NCBI RefSeq assembly: GCF_000374065.1
Contig: NZ_KB893268.1
Coordinates: 181,073-245,072 of the forward strand
DNA from: Spirosoma luteum DSM 19990
Lineage (GTDB): Bacteria > Bacteroidota > Bacteroidia > Cytophagales > Spirosomataceae
Length of the DNA stretch: 64,000 bases
Direction: 5' to 3'
This document shows, piece by piece, positions 25,506 to 32,839 of this stretch. Within the stretch, counting starts at the first letter, position 1, and every line of letters starts with the position of its first letter. The translations under genes and the position numbers were made by a program. Below the pieces are notes generated by a model that was given only the letters and a program-made list of their open reading frames with translations, was not told where the DNA came from and searched no databases.

Positions 25506-26614
25506 GTTGGGTGTGGACGATATCGCCCACTAAAATCGGGTTGCTGGCCAGCCTGGGTCTGTTTGCACTGGTGGTGAGTTGCCAAACCCAGCAGGCTACT
25601 GACCCCACACCCAATCCCGTCCCGATAGAACCGGATGGTGTAGAGTATCAGGCAACGCCGGTACCGATTCGGCAACCCGCCAATTTCCCGCCTATAACCT
25701 ACCAACTGAGCCAGAACCCCCCAACAGTGGAGGGCGTAGCGTTGGGGAAAACCTTATTTTATGACCCGCTCCTTTCGCGCGATACAACCATTAGCTGTGG
25801 GTCTTGCCACCAGCAGTTTGCGGGCTTTGGCCACTCCGACCACCCGCTGAGTCATGGTATTGGCGGCAAGTTCGGTACGCGCAACGTGCCGGGATTGCAA
25901 AATCTGGGCTGGGACCGTGAGTTCTTCTGGGATGGGGGCGTTACCAGCCTGGACGAATTGCCACTCTCGCCCATCAAAAATCCGGTCGAGATGGATATGG
26001 TCTTTGCGGATGCGCTGAACCGGGTGCAGAAAAATCCCCGATATCCAGCCCTGTTCAAAGCCGCTTTTGGCTCCGATACGGTCACGACGGTCCGGTTTCT
26101 AAAGGCTATTTCGCAGTTTATGCTTACCCTCGTATCGGCTGATTCGCGTTATGATAAATACGTTCGGAAGGAGAGTGGGGGAGACTTTATTGCGGATGAA
26201 CTGGCCGGACTCGTGCTGTTTCAGCAGCAGTGTACGGTCTGCCACGCCACGGATCTGTTTACCGACAGGAGCTACCGGAATAATGGCTTACCCATGAGTG
26301 ACGGTATTAAGGATCAGGGCCGCTATACCATTACGCTTGACGAAGCCGACCGACTGAAATTTCGGGTGCCCAGCCTGCGCAATGTGGAAAAAACATTTCC
26401 CTACATGCACGACGGTCGTTTTGCCACGCTGGAGCAGGTGATCGACCACTACCGCAGTGGCGTAAAAGACAGTCCCACCCTCGATCCGGTGCTGAAACAG
26501 AACGGGCGTTTGGGTATTGCACTGACCGATACCGAGAAAAAACAGGTGGTTGCCTTCCTGAAAACCCTCACCGACGATACCTTCATCACTAATCGGGCTT
26601 TTAGTGCCAACTAG
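25502..26614 (+). CDS. Dihaem cytochrome c peroxidase (MbnH/MauG-like)
   Basis: 370 residues from a GTG that overlaps the upstream TGA. A lipoprotein-type leader ends 'LFALVVSCQ' (C27). Two haem c motifs are present: C99-G-S-C102-H103 and C244-T-V-C247-H248. 'LSPIKNPVEM' and 'VPSLRNVEKTFPYMHDGRF' are classical bacterial CCP/MauG segments. It probably uses peroxide and its two haems to modify the MbnP-like protein encoded just before it rather than to scavenge peroxide. The stop codon shares the tetranucleotide CTAG (26611-26614) with the convergent merC stop. Confidence 0.9.
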   Translation: MSWVWTISPTKIGLLASLGLFALVVSCQTQQATDPTPNPVPIEPDGVEYQATPVPIRQPANFPPITYQLSQNPPTVEGVALGKTLFYDPLLSRDTTISCGSCHQQFAGFGHSDHPLSHGIGGKFGTRNVPGLQNLGWDREFFWDGGVTSLDELPLSPIKNPVEMDMVFADALNRVQKNPRYPALFKAAFGSDTVTTVRFLKAISQFMLTLVSADSRYDKYVRKESGGDFIADELAGLVLFQQQCTVCHATDLFTDRSYRNNGLPMSDGIKDQGRYTITLDEADRLKFRVPSLRNVEKTFPYMHDGRFATLEQVIDHYRSGVKDSPTLDPVLKQNGRLGIALTDTEKKQVVAFLKTLTDDTFITNRAFSAN

Positions 26615-26991
26615 TGAGCGTGGGTGAGCCGGTGCTGCCGGATATTGACCAGGTGGCTAATAACCAGCCCGGCCGAAGCGGCATAGGCAACGTACGTAAA
26701 AAAGGGAATGGTGTGTTCAAGCACCAGGGCAATACTAAACACGGCCAGAAATCCCCATAGGCTTCGTTTGAGCGACACCGATACAACGTGCCGGGTGGCA
26801 AAATAGACCGCTACGGCGTTGATTCCGATAAAAATATAATCCAGACTCAAATACCCGGCACGGAGCGGAGAATTCTGCAATAACGAAGACGAAACCAGCA
26901 AAACGGGCGTAACGAGACAGTGTATAATGCACAGTACGGAGCCGGTAATACCGATATAATCTGCTTTGCGGGAGAGGTCGTCTGTTTTCAT
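26611..26991 (-). CDS. MerC-domain membrane protein
   Basis: 126 residues from the ATG at 26991; the open frame extends 29 codons upstream, through the putative promoter, so the shorter start is preferred. Four transmembrane helices are predicted: about 10-30, 41-61, 65-83 and 88-105. The MerC-type metal site is 'GSVLCIIHCLVTP' (C and HC near residues 18-22), and the end is His-rich ('HRLTHAH'). MerC proteins move metal ions across the inner membrane. Bacteroidota versions often sit under Zur/Fur control, and a suitable palindrome lies upstream (27049-27065), which suggests a zinc-related role rather than mercury. Confidence 0.85.
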   Translation of the reverse strand: MKTDDLSRKADYIGITGSVLCIIHCLVTPVLLVSSSLLQNSPLRAGYLSLDYIFIGINAVAVYFATRHVVSVSLKRSLWGFLAVFSIALVLEHTIPFFTYVAYAASAGLVISHLVNIRQHRLTHAH

Positions 26992-27048
26992 GAGCAAAGG
27001 CAAAAATACGACGCTTATAGCAATCGAACGCCTACTTAACTCACTTTT

Positions 27049-27086
27049 TTGCAACAAAGTTGCGAATTGGGCTGTCATTTGCCAAA
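27049..27086 (-). promoter_or_regulatory. merC promoter with an overlapping Zur-like operator
   Basis: On the minus strand TTTG (27086-27083), a 20-nt spacer and CAACTTTG (27062-27055, consensus TAnnTTTG) form a promoter. An imperfect palindrome TTGCAACAAAGTTGCGA (27049-27065; perfect core GCAAC-AAA-GTTGC) covers the -7 element. This resembles the TTGCAAC-N3-GTTGCAA sites I associate with Zur-type regulators. The position fits repression. Initiation near 27048 would give a leader of about 57 nt. Confidence 0.6.
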
Positions 27087-27168
27087 TACCCTCAAAACTG
27101 CGCAGAAAAGCCGGTTTTAAGACAGATTGCCTCTTTCCTTTGTATCTCGCTCTTCTCCTCTACCCGCG

Positions 27169-27864
27169 TTAGTTCGCTTTCGTCAACAGGGTATATCCTA
27201 TTAATTTGCCTTTCCTGTACGTTTCCGATTTAACGTCCAGTATCTGATTGAGAGCCCGGTAATTCACTACTTGCATAGACGAACGGATGGGCATACCAAA
27301 TACACGGTTTTCCATGTTCATGTCGGACGTGATTTTATAGGTATCGAAGGTACCGGCGGGCGTGGTAATGGATTGCTGGCCTTCTACCTGCCTATTGGCC
27401 ATTGTCATATTCATGGTGGACATGGTCGTCCCGTTCGTAACCAGTTCGGCTTCAATCTGACCATCGCTTAGTTTTTGACCCACACTGAATTTGGACGGAT
27501 AAACCAGCTTATTCATTTTCATCTTCAACTCCATATCCTTCATGTTCGACTGCATAGCCTGCATCATGCCCGATAAGTCGGCCACGAGTTCATCGCCGGT
27601 ACAGGTATAGCGGACGCTGTAGGGTGGGCGCTGTTTGCCTTTTTCATCGTCAAACTGCGCCGTCAAGTCCATTATCGTCGAGCCACCTTCTTTATGAATG
27701 TCTTTGACGTTATAGCTGATTTTGCCGGTGGGTTTGTTTTTGGCATCGAACATACTCATCTCGAAATTCATTCCGGGCTTAAAGGTCATGCCGAAGCAAT
27801 CCTGCGCCTGTAATTTACCGGATACGATAAAAATGACGAGTAGCGAAAACGTGAGTGATTTCAT
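27169..27864 (-). CDS. Secreted DUF3108/TapB-like protein
   Basis: 231 residues from the ATG at 27864, which starts a signal peptide (MKSLTFSLLVIFIVSGKLQA, cut before QDC). 'DCFGMTFKPGMNFEMSMFDA' and 'GKISYNVKDIHKEGG' near the start, and 'GQQSITTPAGTFDTYKITSD' (about 165-184), are the pattern of TapB/DUF3108 proteins, which form a lipocalin-like periplasmic fold. It is Met-rich in the middle ('MMQAMQSNMKDMELKMKMNK'), perhaps relevant to copper or oxidation, but this is speculative. It lies 106 bp downstream of the ubiA-type gene on the same strand. Function unknown. Confidence 0.7.
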   Translation of the reverse strand: MKSLTFSLLVIFIVSGKLQAQDCFGMTFKPGMNFEMSMFDAKNKPTGKISYNVKDIHKEGGSTIMDLTAQFDDEKGKQRPPYSVRYTCTGDELVADLSGMMQAMQSNMKDMELKMKMNKLVYPSKFSVGQKLSDGQIEAELVTNGTTMSTMNMTMANRQVEGQQSITTPAGTFDTYKITSDMNMENRVFGMPIRSSMQVVNYRALNQILDVKSETYRKGKLIGYTLLTKAN

Positions 27865-27970
27865 ATGAATAAAGACGGTTGGTTTACAAAAAGATAAAAA
27901 TAGGTGCAAACGGCTTCCGAGGTTCAAAGCTTTGAGTAAACGGCGTTTATGTGAACCATCATCATTCATC

Positions 27971-28846
27971 TTACGTCCAGATCATGCTCATGATACCGAG
28001 AAGCATGATGAGTTTGCAGAGATTACTGAGGTGCCCGAAGTCGCGCCGGGTGTCGGCCAGAACGAGCCGGTAGGTAAGCCACCCAATCGGGATGAGCAGC
28101 AGGAGGAAAATAAAGACGAGCTGGTTGTTACGGAGCAACGCAGCAATGGTGAAAAGCGACCCGACAAAGGTGGCCAGCAAGCCGTAGAGGAGATATTTCG
28201 TCCGGCGAAGTCCCCAGATGATGGGAATGGTACGGCAGCCAAAACGGGCATCCCCCCGGATGTCCTGCATGTCTTTGATAATTTCCCGAATCAGCGAAAT
28301 ACCGAAGGAGAACAGGGCATAGATCAACAGCATCTGGGCATTATTGCGGTAGTAGATAGCCAGCACGATGAGAGAAAGTGCCGTTAGCAACGAAATGACA
28401 ATGTTTCCTACCAGCGGCTGCCGCTTAAACTGGGCCGAATAAAACCACAGCAAGGTAACGGCCAGTACATCGGCCAGGAAGACCCATTTGCTGAGGTACA
28501 AACCAATCATGCAACCCACCACATTGAGCACCTGATGCACCCCCATCGCAATCCGGCGCTTGAGAAAACGACCGATAATAACCCGCTCCGGTTTGTTGAT
28601 CAGGTCTATTTTTATGTCGAAATAATCATTGATGATATACCCCGCAGCCGCAATACAAACCGTCGACAACGACAGTATCCAGAAGTTTCGGTCCGGAAAA
28701 AGGATAATACTGCTCGGCTTGGTATCAATGATAAACAGACGGGCAAGCAACTGGGTGGCTACAACAATCAACAGATTCTGAAGCCGGATGAGCCGCAGAA
28801 AGCCAAACGCGAATGCTGAAAAGGGAACGGACTGGCGTGCCACCAT
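27971..28846 (-). CDS. UbiA-family prenyltransferase (geranylgeranylglycerol-phosphate geranylgeranyltransferase-like)
   Basis: 291 residues, 8-9 transmembrane helices. The two Asp-rich motifs that bind prenyl diphosphate via Mg are intact: 'NDYFDIKIDLINKPERV' (about 73-89) and 'REIIKDMQDIRGD' (about 188-200). This version is the type annotated in Bacteroidota as archaeal-like DGGGP synthase, used for ether-type lipids. The start codon lies 14 bp after a TATTTTTG element (28867-28860, minus strand), so the leader would be very short. It is divergent from bshA. Confidence 0.85.
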   Translation of the reverse strand: MVARQSVPFSAFAFGFLRLIRLQNLLIVVATQLLARLFIIDTKPSSIILFPDRNFWILSLSTVCIAAAGYIINDYFDIKIDLINKPERVIIGRFLKRRIAMGVHQVLNVVGCMIGLYLSKWVFLADVLAVTLLWFYSAQFKRQPLVGNIVISLLTALSLIVLAIYYRNNAQMLLIYALFSFGISLIREIIKDMQDIRGDARFGCRTIPIIWGLRRTKYLLYGLLATFVGSLFTIAALLRNNQLVFIFLLLLIPIGWLTYRLVLADTRRDFGHLSNLCKLIMLLGIMSMIWT

Positions 28847-29011
28847 GCTGATTTTTTATCAAAAATACGGATTTTGACAAGGCTGGGAAAGCGAAAAGGG
28901 ACGACTGGTATTAATTGTATGGTATGCATTGTTCCCTGTCAGGTACTTTTAACCGTTCCGGGATTCTTTTTGCTGGCATTTGTTGTTGAGGAACAAACTT
29001 GTTCTCTCACG

Positions 29012-30145
29012 ATGAAAATTGGTATAGTATGCTACCCAACATTTGGTGGTAGTGGGGTAGTCGCTACCGAACTCGGCAAGGCACTAGCCAAAAACGGGCA
29101 TCAAATTCACTTCATTACCTATCAGCAACCACCCCGGCTCGATTTTTTCAATGAAAATGTCTTTTACCACGAAGTAAATATACCCTCCTATCCGCTGTTT
29201 CAGTATGCCCCCTACGAATCGGCCTTAACCAGTGAAATGGTTAACGTGGTGATGAACGAAGATGTTGATTTACTGCACGTTCACTACGCTATTCCGCACG
29301 CGTCGGCAGCCTACATGGCCAAAATGATTTTGCGGTCGCAGGGGCGCAATGTGCCGGTGGTGACTACGCTGCACGGTACAGATATCACACTGGTGGGTAA
29401 AGATGCTTCGTTCGAACCCGTGGTTACGTTCAGCATCAATGAATCGGACGGGGTAACGTCGGTGTCGGAGAATCTGCGGGAGGATACGTACAAACATTTC
29501 AAGGTGCATCGCGAAATTGAGGTGATCCCCAACTTCATCGACCTGAGCCGGTTCAACCGGCAGAAGAAGGAGCACTTTAAAAAAGCAATATGCCCTAACG
29601 ATGAAAAGCTGATCGTGCATACGTCCAACTTCCGGCGGGTAAAACGCATCGACGATGCCGTGATGGCTTTTTATCATATCCAGCAGCAAACCCCCGCCAA
29701 GCTCTTACTGGTGGGTGATGGTCCCGAACGCGCCCGCATCGAGCGGCTCGTGCGCGAACTGAACATTTACGACCAGGTCCGGTTTTTAGGAAAACTGGAT
29801 GCCGTTGAGGAAGTACTGTCGGTCGCTGACCTGTTCATTATGCCCTCCGAAAATGAAAGTTTCGGACTGGCTGCGCTGGAAGCGCTGGCCTGTGAGGTGC
29901 CGCTGATCACATCGAACGCCGGTGGACTCCCGGAGTTGAACATACAGGGTGTAACCGGCTTCCTGAGTCCGGTGGGGGATGTGGATGACATGGTCAAAAA
30001 TGCACTGTACGTGCTCGATGATGCCAATCTGCCCCGATTCAAGGAAAACGCGCTGGCCAGAGCCAAGGAATTTGAACTGTCCCGCATCCTGCCCATGTAC
30101 GAAGCGTATTATGAGCGGGTGTTGCAGGCAAGTTTGGTAAGTTAG
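29012..30145 (+). CDS. bshA: N-acetyl-alpha-D-glucosaminyl L-malate synthase (bacillithiol step 1)
   Basis: 377 residues from the ATG at 29012; an upstream in-frame extension has no family similarity. It is a GT4 glycosyltransferase. The BshA N terminus 'MKIGIVCYPTFGGSGVVATE' has the nucleotide-sugar glycine loop. Also present are 'LLHVHYAIPHASAAYMAK' (about 88-105), 'VVTTLHGTDITLVG', 'VIPNFIDLSRF' (about 170-180), and 'PSENESFGLAALEALACEVP' (about 283-302) with the E-x7-E motif. It joins UDP-GlcNAc to L-malate, the first step of bacillithiol synthesis. bshB and bshC are not in the window. The type II NADH dehydrogenase gene follows. Confidence 0.95.
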   Translation: MKIGIVCYPTFGGSGVVATELGKALAKNGHQIHFITYQQPPRLDFFNENVFYHEVNIPSYPLFQYAPYESALTSEMVNVVMNEDVDLLHVHYAIPHASAAYMAKMILRSQGRNVPVVTTLHGTDITLVGKDASFEPVVTFSINESDGVTSVSENLREDTYKHFKVHREIEVIPNFIDLSRFNRQKKEHFKKAICPNDEKLIVHTSNFRRVKRIDDAVMAFYHIQQQTPAKLLLVGDGPERARIERLVRELNIYDQVRFLGKLDAVEEVLSVADLFIMPSENESFGLAALEALACEVPLITSNAGGLPELNIQGVTGFLSPVGDVDDMVKNALYVLDDANLPRFKENALARAKEFELSRILPMYEAYYERVLQASLVS

Positions 30146-30267
30146 TTGAACCGTTTATAGTTTATCGTTTTCGGTTTGTAGTGGCTTGGCGTGGTTCAAC
30201 AAACTGGGCTATTGGTCGGAAAAGACCACACTGCGCCCCTGGAAACCGTGAACTGAAAACCGAAAAT

Positions 30268-31605
30268 ATGAATCCAAACATACCCCAAACAGACCGTAAG
30301 CGAGTAGTTATTGTAGGAGCCGGATTCGGTGGGTTGAGACTGGCCCGAAAACTATCGGGCCGGAAGGAGTTTCAGGTTGTTTTGCTGAACAGACAGAACT
30401 ACCACGAATTTCAGCCGCTGTACTACCAGGTTGCTACGGCCGGTCTGGAGGCCAACGCCATCCTATTTCCATTGCGGTCGGTATTCAGTAACTGTAAGAA
30501 TGTTCATATCCGCGTAACGAACGTGACGGGTATTCGCCCGGCCGACAAGGCAGTGGATACCGAACTGGGGCCGGTTACCTACGATTACCTCGTGATGGCT
30601 ACCGGAGCAGACACTAACTTTTTCAATCAGCAGAATATCATCGAAAAAGCACTGCCCATGAAGTCGGTGTCCGAAGCGATTGCCCTCCGTAACCGGATGC
30701 TGCAAAACTTCGAGGATGCGCTGAGCGTGCAAAGCGTGGACGAAAAAGAAGGATTCATGGATGTGGTGGTGGTAGGTGGGGGGCCAACGGGCGTTGAGCT
30801 TTGCGGTACGCTGGCCGAGATGCGGAAAACTGTGCTGCCCAAAGACTACCCGGAACTGGATTTCAGGATGATGGATATTTACCTCGTTCAGTCGGGGCCG
30901 GTATTGCTGGAACCCATGTCCAAACAGTCGCAGGAACACTCATTAGCGTATCTGCACGACCTGGGCGTAAACGTGCGGCTGAACACCCGCGTGAAGGATT
31001 TCGACGGGCGGATTGTGACCATGAGTGATGGCTCCACGCTCCGAACCAATAACCTTATCTGGGCGGCTGGCGTAAAAGCTAATCCACTGGCGGGCCTGCC
31101 TGCCGACGTGCTGGGCCGGGGCGGACGGGTACTGGTGAACCGCTACAGTCAGGTACAGGGTTTTACGGATATATTCGCCATTGGGGATGTGGCCCTGATG
31201 ACCGAAGAAAAATGGCCCGACGGGCATCCACAGGTAGCACAACCCGCTATTCAGCAGGGAAAGCTGCTGGCTAAAAATCTGCTGCACTGGTTGCGTAATG
31301 AACAACCCGAGGAGTTTACGTACCATGATTTGGGGACGATGGCAACCATTGGCCGGGGGCTGGCGGTGGTGGATTTGCCCTTTTTAAAGTTTCAGGGATT
31401 TTTTGCGTGGTTAACCTGGTTATTTGTACACTTGATGTCGATAGTTGGGGTCAAAAACCGGCTCTCTATCTTTCTGAACTGGATGTTCAATTACCTGACC
31501 TACAGTAACTCGCTGCGGTTGATTATTAAGCCTAAACTGCCCAAAGGCAATATAGATGCGATGCAGGAGAAACTGGCAGACCAGGTAGAAATGAGTAAAA
31601 CCTAA
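30268..31605 (+). CDS. ndh: Type II NADH:quinone oxidoreductase (NDH-2)
   Basis: 445 residues from the ATG at 30268. The FAD dinucleotide fold is 'RVVIVGAGFGGLRLARKL' (about 12-29), the NADH fold 'VVVVGGGPTGVELCGTLAEM' (about 163-182), and the second FAD site 'FTDIFAIGDVALM' (about 301-313). 'HEFQPLYYQVATAGLE' is characteristic of NDH-2. The C terminus ('WLTWLFVHLMSIVGVKNRL', 'NWMFNYLTYSNSLRLI') is amphipathic and hydrophobic and attaches to the inner membrane. It transfers electrons to menaquinone without pumping protons. It follows bshA by 122 bp and could be co-transcribed with it. Confidence 0.9.
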   Translation: MNPNIPQTDRKRVVIVGAGFGGLRLARKLSGRKEFQVVLLNRQNYHEFQPLYYQVATAGLEANAILFPLRSVFSNCKNVHIRVTNVTGIRPADKAVDTELGPVTYDYLVMATGADTNFFNQQNIIEKALPMKSVSEAIALRNRMLQNFEDALSVQSVDEKEGFMDVVVVGGGPTGVELCGTLAEMRKTVLPKDYPELDFRMMDIYLVQSGPVLLEPMSKQSQEHSLAYLHDLGVNVRLNTRVKDFDGRIVTMSDGSTLRTNNLIWAAGVKANPLAGLPADVLGRGGRVLVNRYSQVQGFTDIFAIGDVALMTEEKWPDGHPQVAQPAIQQGKLLAKNLLHWLRNEQPEEFTYHDLGTMATIGRGLAVVDLPFLKFQGFFAWLTWLFVHLMSIVGVKNRLSIFLNWMFNYLTYSNSLRLIIKPKLPKGNIDAMQEKLADQVEMSKT

Positions 31606-31611
31606 TCATTA

Positions 31612-31634
31612 TATAGTAAATCAAGTTTACTATA
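31612..31634. repeat. Short AT-rich inverted repeat
   Basis: TATAGTAAA (31612-31620) and TTTACTATA (31626-31634) flank a 5-nt loop, 6 bp after the ndh stop and 59 bp before the fatty-acid hydroxylase start. It may be a weak terminator or a regulator site. Confidence 0.5.
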
Positions 31635-31693
31635 ATCTTCGGTGAAATCAATTTTTCATTGTATTTTCGCCCTATCAATTGACTACTATCTCT

Positions 31694-32341
31694 ATGGAAT
31701 CAACAACGGAAAAGCTGCATACGATGGCCGGACATGGCAAAACCCGGCCCAAGCATACCGGAACCAAGCAGTTATTCGATAATCCCATTCTGGAAGCCCT
31801 CTCGCGGACGCATATCATGATTCCTATTTCGATGTGGCTGTCGCTGTCGGTATTCCTGGGCTGGTATGCCTTCACTCATACGGACATGAGCGCACCCATG
31901 ATTGCCATCCTGTTCATTACGGGTTTGCTGGTGTTTTCGCTGTTTGAATATGTACTGCATCGCTACCTGTACCACATTACGCCCACATCGGAACAACGCG
32001 CCAAACTGCAATACACGCTGCACGGCGTTCACCACGAATACCCGAAAGACAAAACGCGGCTGGCTATGCCTCCAGCGGTGGCTATTTTTATGGCAGCCGC
32101 ATTTTTCGGTTTATTTTTCGTGATGATGGGTGAAGCCGCCTATGCGTTCTTTCCCGGTTTTCTGGTTGGCTACAGTGGCTACCTGTCCGTGCATTTTATT
32201 ATTCACGCCTACACACCACCCAAAAACTTCTTCAAGCACTTATGGATAAACCATAGTGTTCACCACTACAAGAACGAAGAGAGCAACTACGGCGTTTCGT
32301 CACCCATGTGGGATTATGTTTTTAAGTCGTTTCAGAAGTAA
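31694..32341 (+). CDS. Fatty-acid hydroxylase / sterol desaturase superfamily protein
   Basis: 215 residues from the ATG at 31694 (an in-frame TTG lies 15 bp upstream). The histidine clusters of the membrane di-iron hydroxylases are all present: 'HRYLYH' (near 101), 'HGVHHEYP' (near 119), 'HFIIHAY' (near 172), and 'NHSVHHYKNEESNYGV' (near 190). Four transmembrane segments lie between them. This spacing matches fatty-acid 2-hydroxylases of the Scs7/FA2H type, which act on acyl chains of sphingolipids or other membrane lipids; Bacteroidota do make sphingolipids. The gene has a very strong terminator. Confidence 0.88.
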   Translation: MESTTEKLHTMAGHGKTRPKHTGTKQLFDNPILEALSRTHIMIPISMWLSLSVFLGWYAFTHTDMSAPMIAILFITGLLVFSLFEYVLHRYLYHITPTSEQRAKLQYTLHGVHHEYPKDKTRLAMPPAVAIFMAAAFFGLFFVMMGEAAYAFFPGFLVGYSGYLSVHFIIHAYTPPKNFFKHLWINHSVHHYKNEESNYGVSSPMWDYVFKSFQK

Positions 32342-32352
32342 AAAGCTTTCTG

Positions 32353-32402
32353 TCTATAAAAATGCCCCGCTGAACGTGATTTCAGCGGGGCATTTTTATA
32401 GA
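32353..32402 (+). terminator. Strong rho-independent terminator after the hydroxylase gene
   Basis: Arms at 32353-32374 and 32381-32402 pair perfectly for 22 bp (core AATGCCCCGCTGAA) with a 6-nt loop, followed on the plus strand by TTTTTATAGATAG within the arm. It is symmetrical in A/T flanks and may work in both directions between the convergent genes. Confidence 0.85.
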
Positions 32403-32420
32403 TAGAAGGTTATCAGGTAA

Positions 32421-32457
32421 ATGACCCTATAAGGTCTTTAAGACCTTATAGGGTCAT
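32421..32457. repeat. 37-bp palindrome (18-bp arms)
   Basis: ATGACCCTATAAGGTCTT and its exact complement flank a single central T, 13 bp before the 3' end of the convergent MazG-like gene. It adjoins but is unrelated to the terminator at 32353-32402. No T-run follows on the minus strand. From memory, similar GACCCTATAAGGTC palindromes recur in Bacteroidota genomes; this needs a genome search. Confidence 0.8.
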
Positions 32458-32469
32458 TGTCATATGGTG

Positions 32470-32796
32470 TCATTTCAACTTCTCATTCTCCCGATGCCGG
32501 GTGGCATCCCGGCCATTCTTTTTATCCAGGTTCTTCTGAAAAGCTTCCGTCAGGTCAACGCCGGTCTGATTCGCCAGGCAAATGACTACCCAGAGTACAT
32601 CGGCCAGTTCATCGCCCAGGTCTTTGTTTTTGTCCGATTCCTTTTCGGACTGTTCCCCGTAGCGCCGGGCAATGATGCGGGCTACTTCACCAACCTCTTC
32701 GGTCAGTTGCGCCATATTGGTCAACTCGTTGAAATACCGAACGCCAACGGTCTTTATCCAGTCGTCGACGGTGGTTTGGGCATCGTTTAGGGTCAT
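32470..32796 (-). CDS. MazG-like nucleotide pyrophosphohydrolase
   Basis: 108 residues from the ATG at 32796 (MTLNDAQTTVDDWIKTVGVR). The all-alpha NTP-pyrophosphatase motifs are present: 'LTEEVGEVARIIARRYGE' with the EExxE metal site (about residues 30-47) and 'DLGDELADVLWVVICLANQT' with ExxD (about 61-80). The short single-domain form is a house-cleaning dNTP pyrophosphatase. The gene starts 43 bp after the large sugar dehydrogenase gene on the same strand, so it could be read through from it. Confidence 0.88.
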   Translation of the reverse strand: MTLNDAQTTVDDWIKTVGVRYFNELTNMAQLTEEVGEVARIIARRYGEQSEKESDKNKDLGDELADVLWVVICLANQTGVDLTEAFQKNLDKKNGRDATRHRENEKLK

Positions 32797-32839
32797 GCGT
32801 AAAAGTCGTAAGTTTCGGGTAGTTAACAAAGGGGCTGGG

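Noticed and set aside
32353..32457. Closely spaced palindromes considered as a CRISPR-like or att structure
   Set aside because: The two hairpins differ in sequence, there are no equal spacers, and there is no cas or integrase gene.
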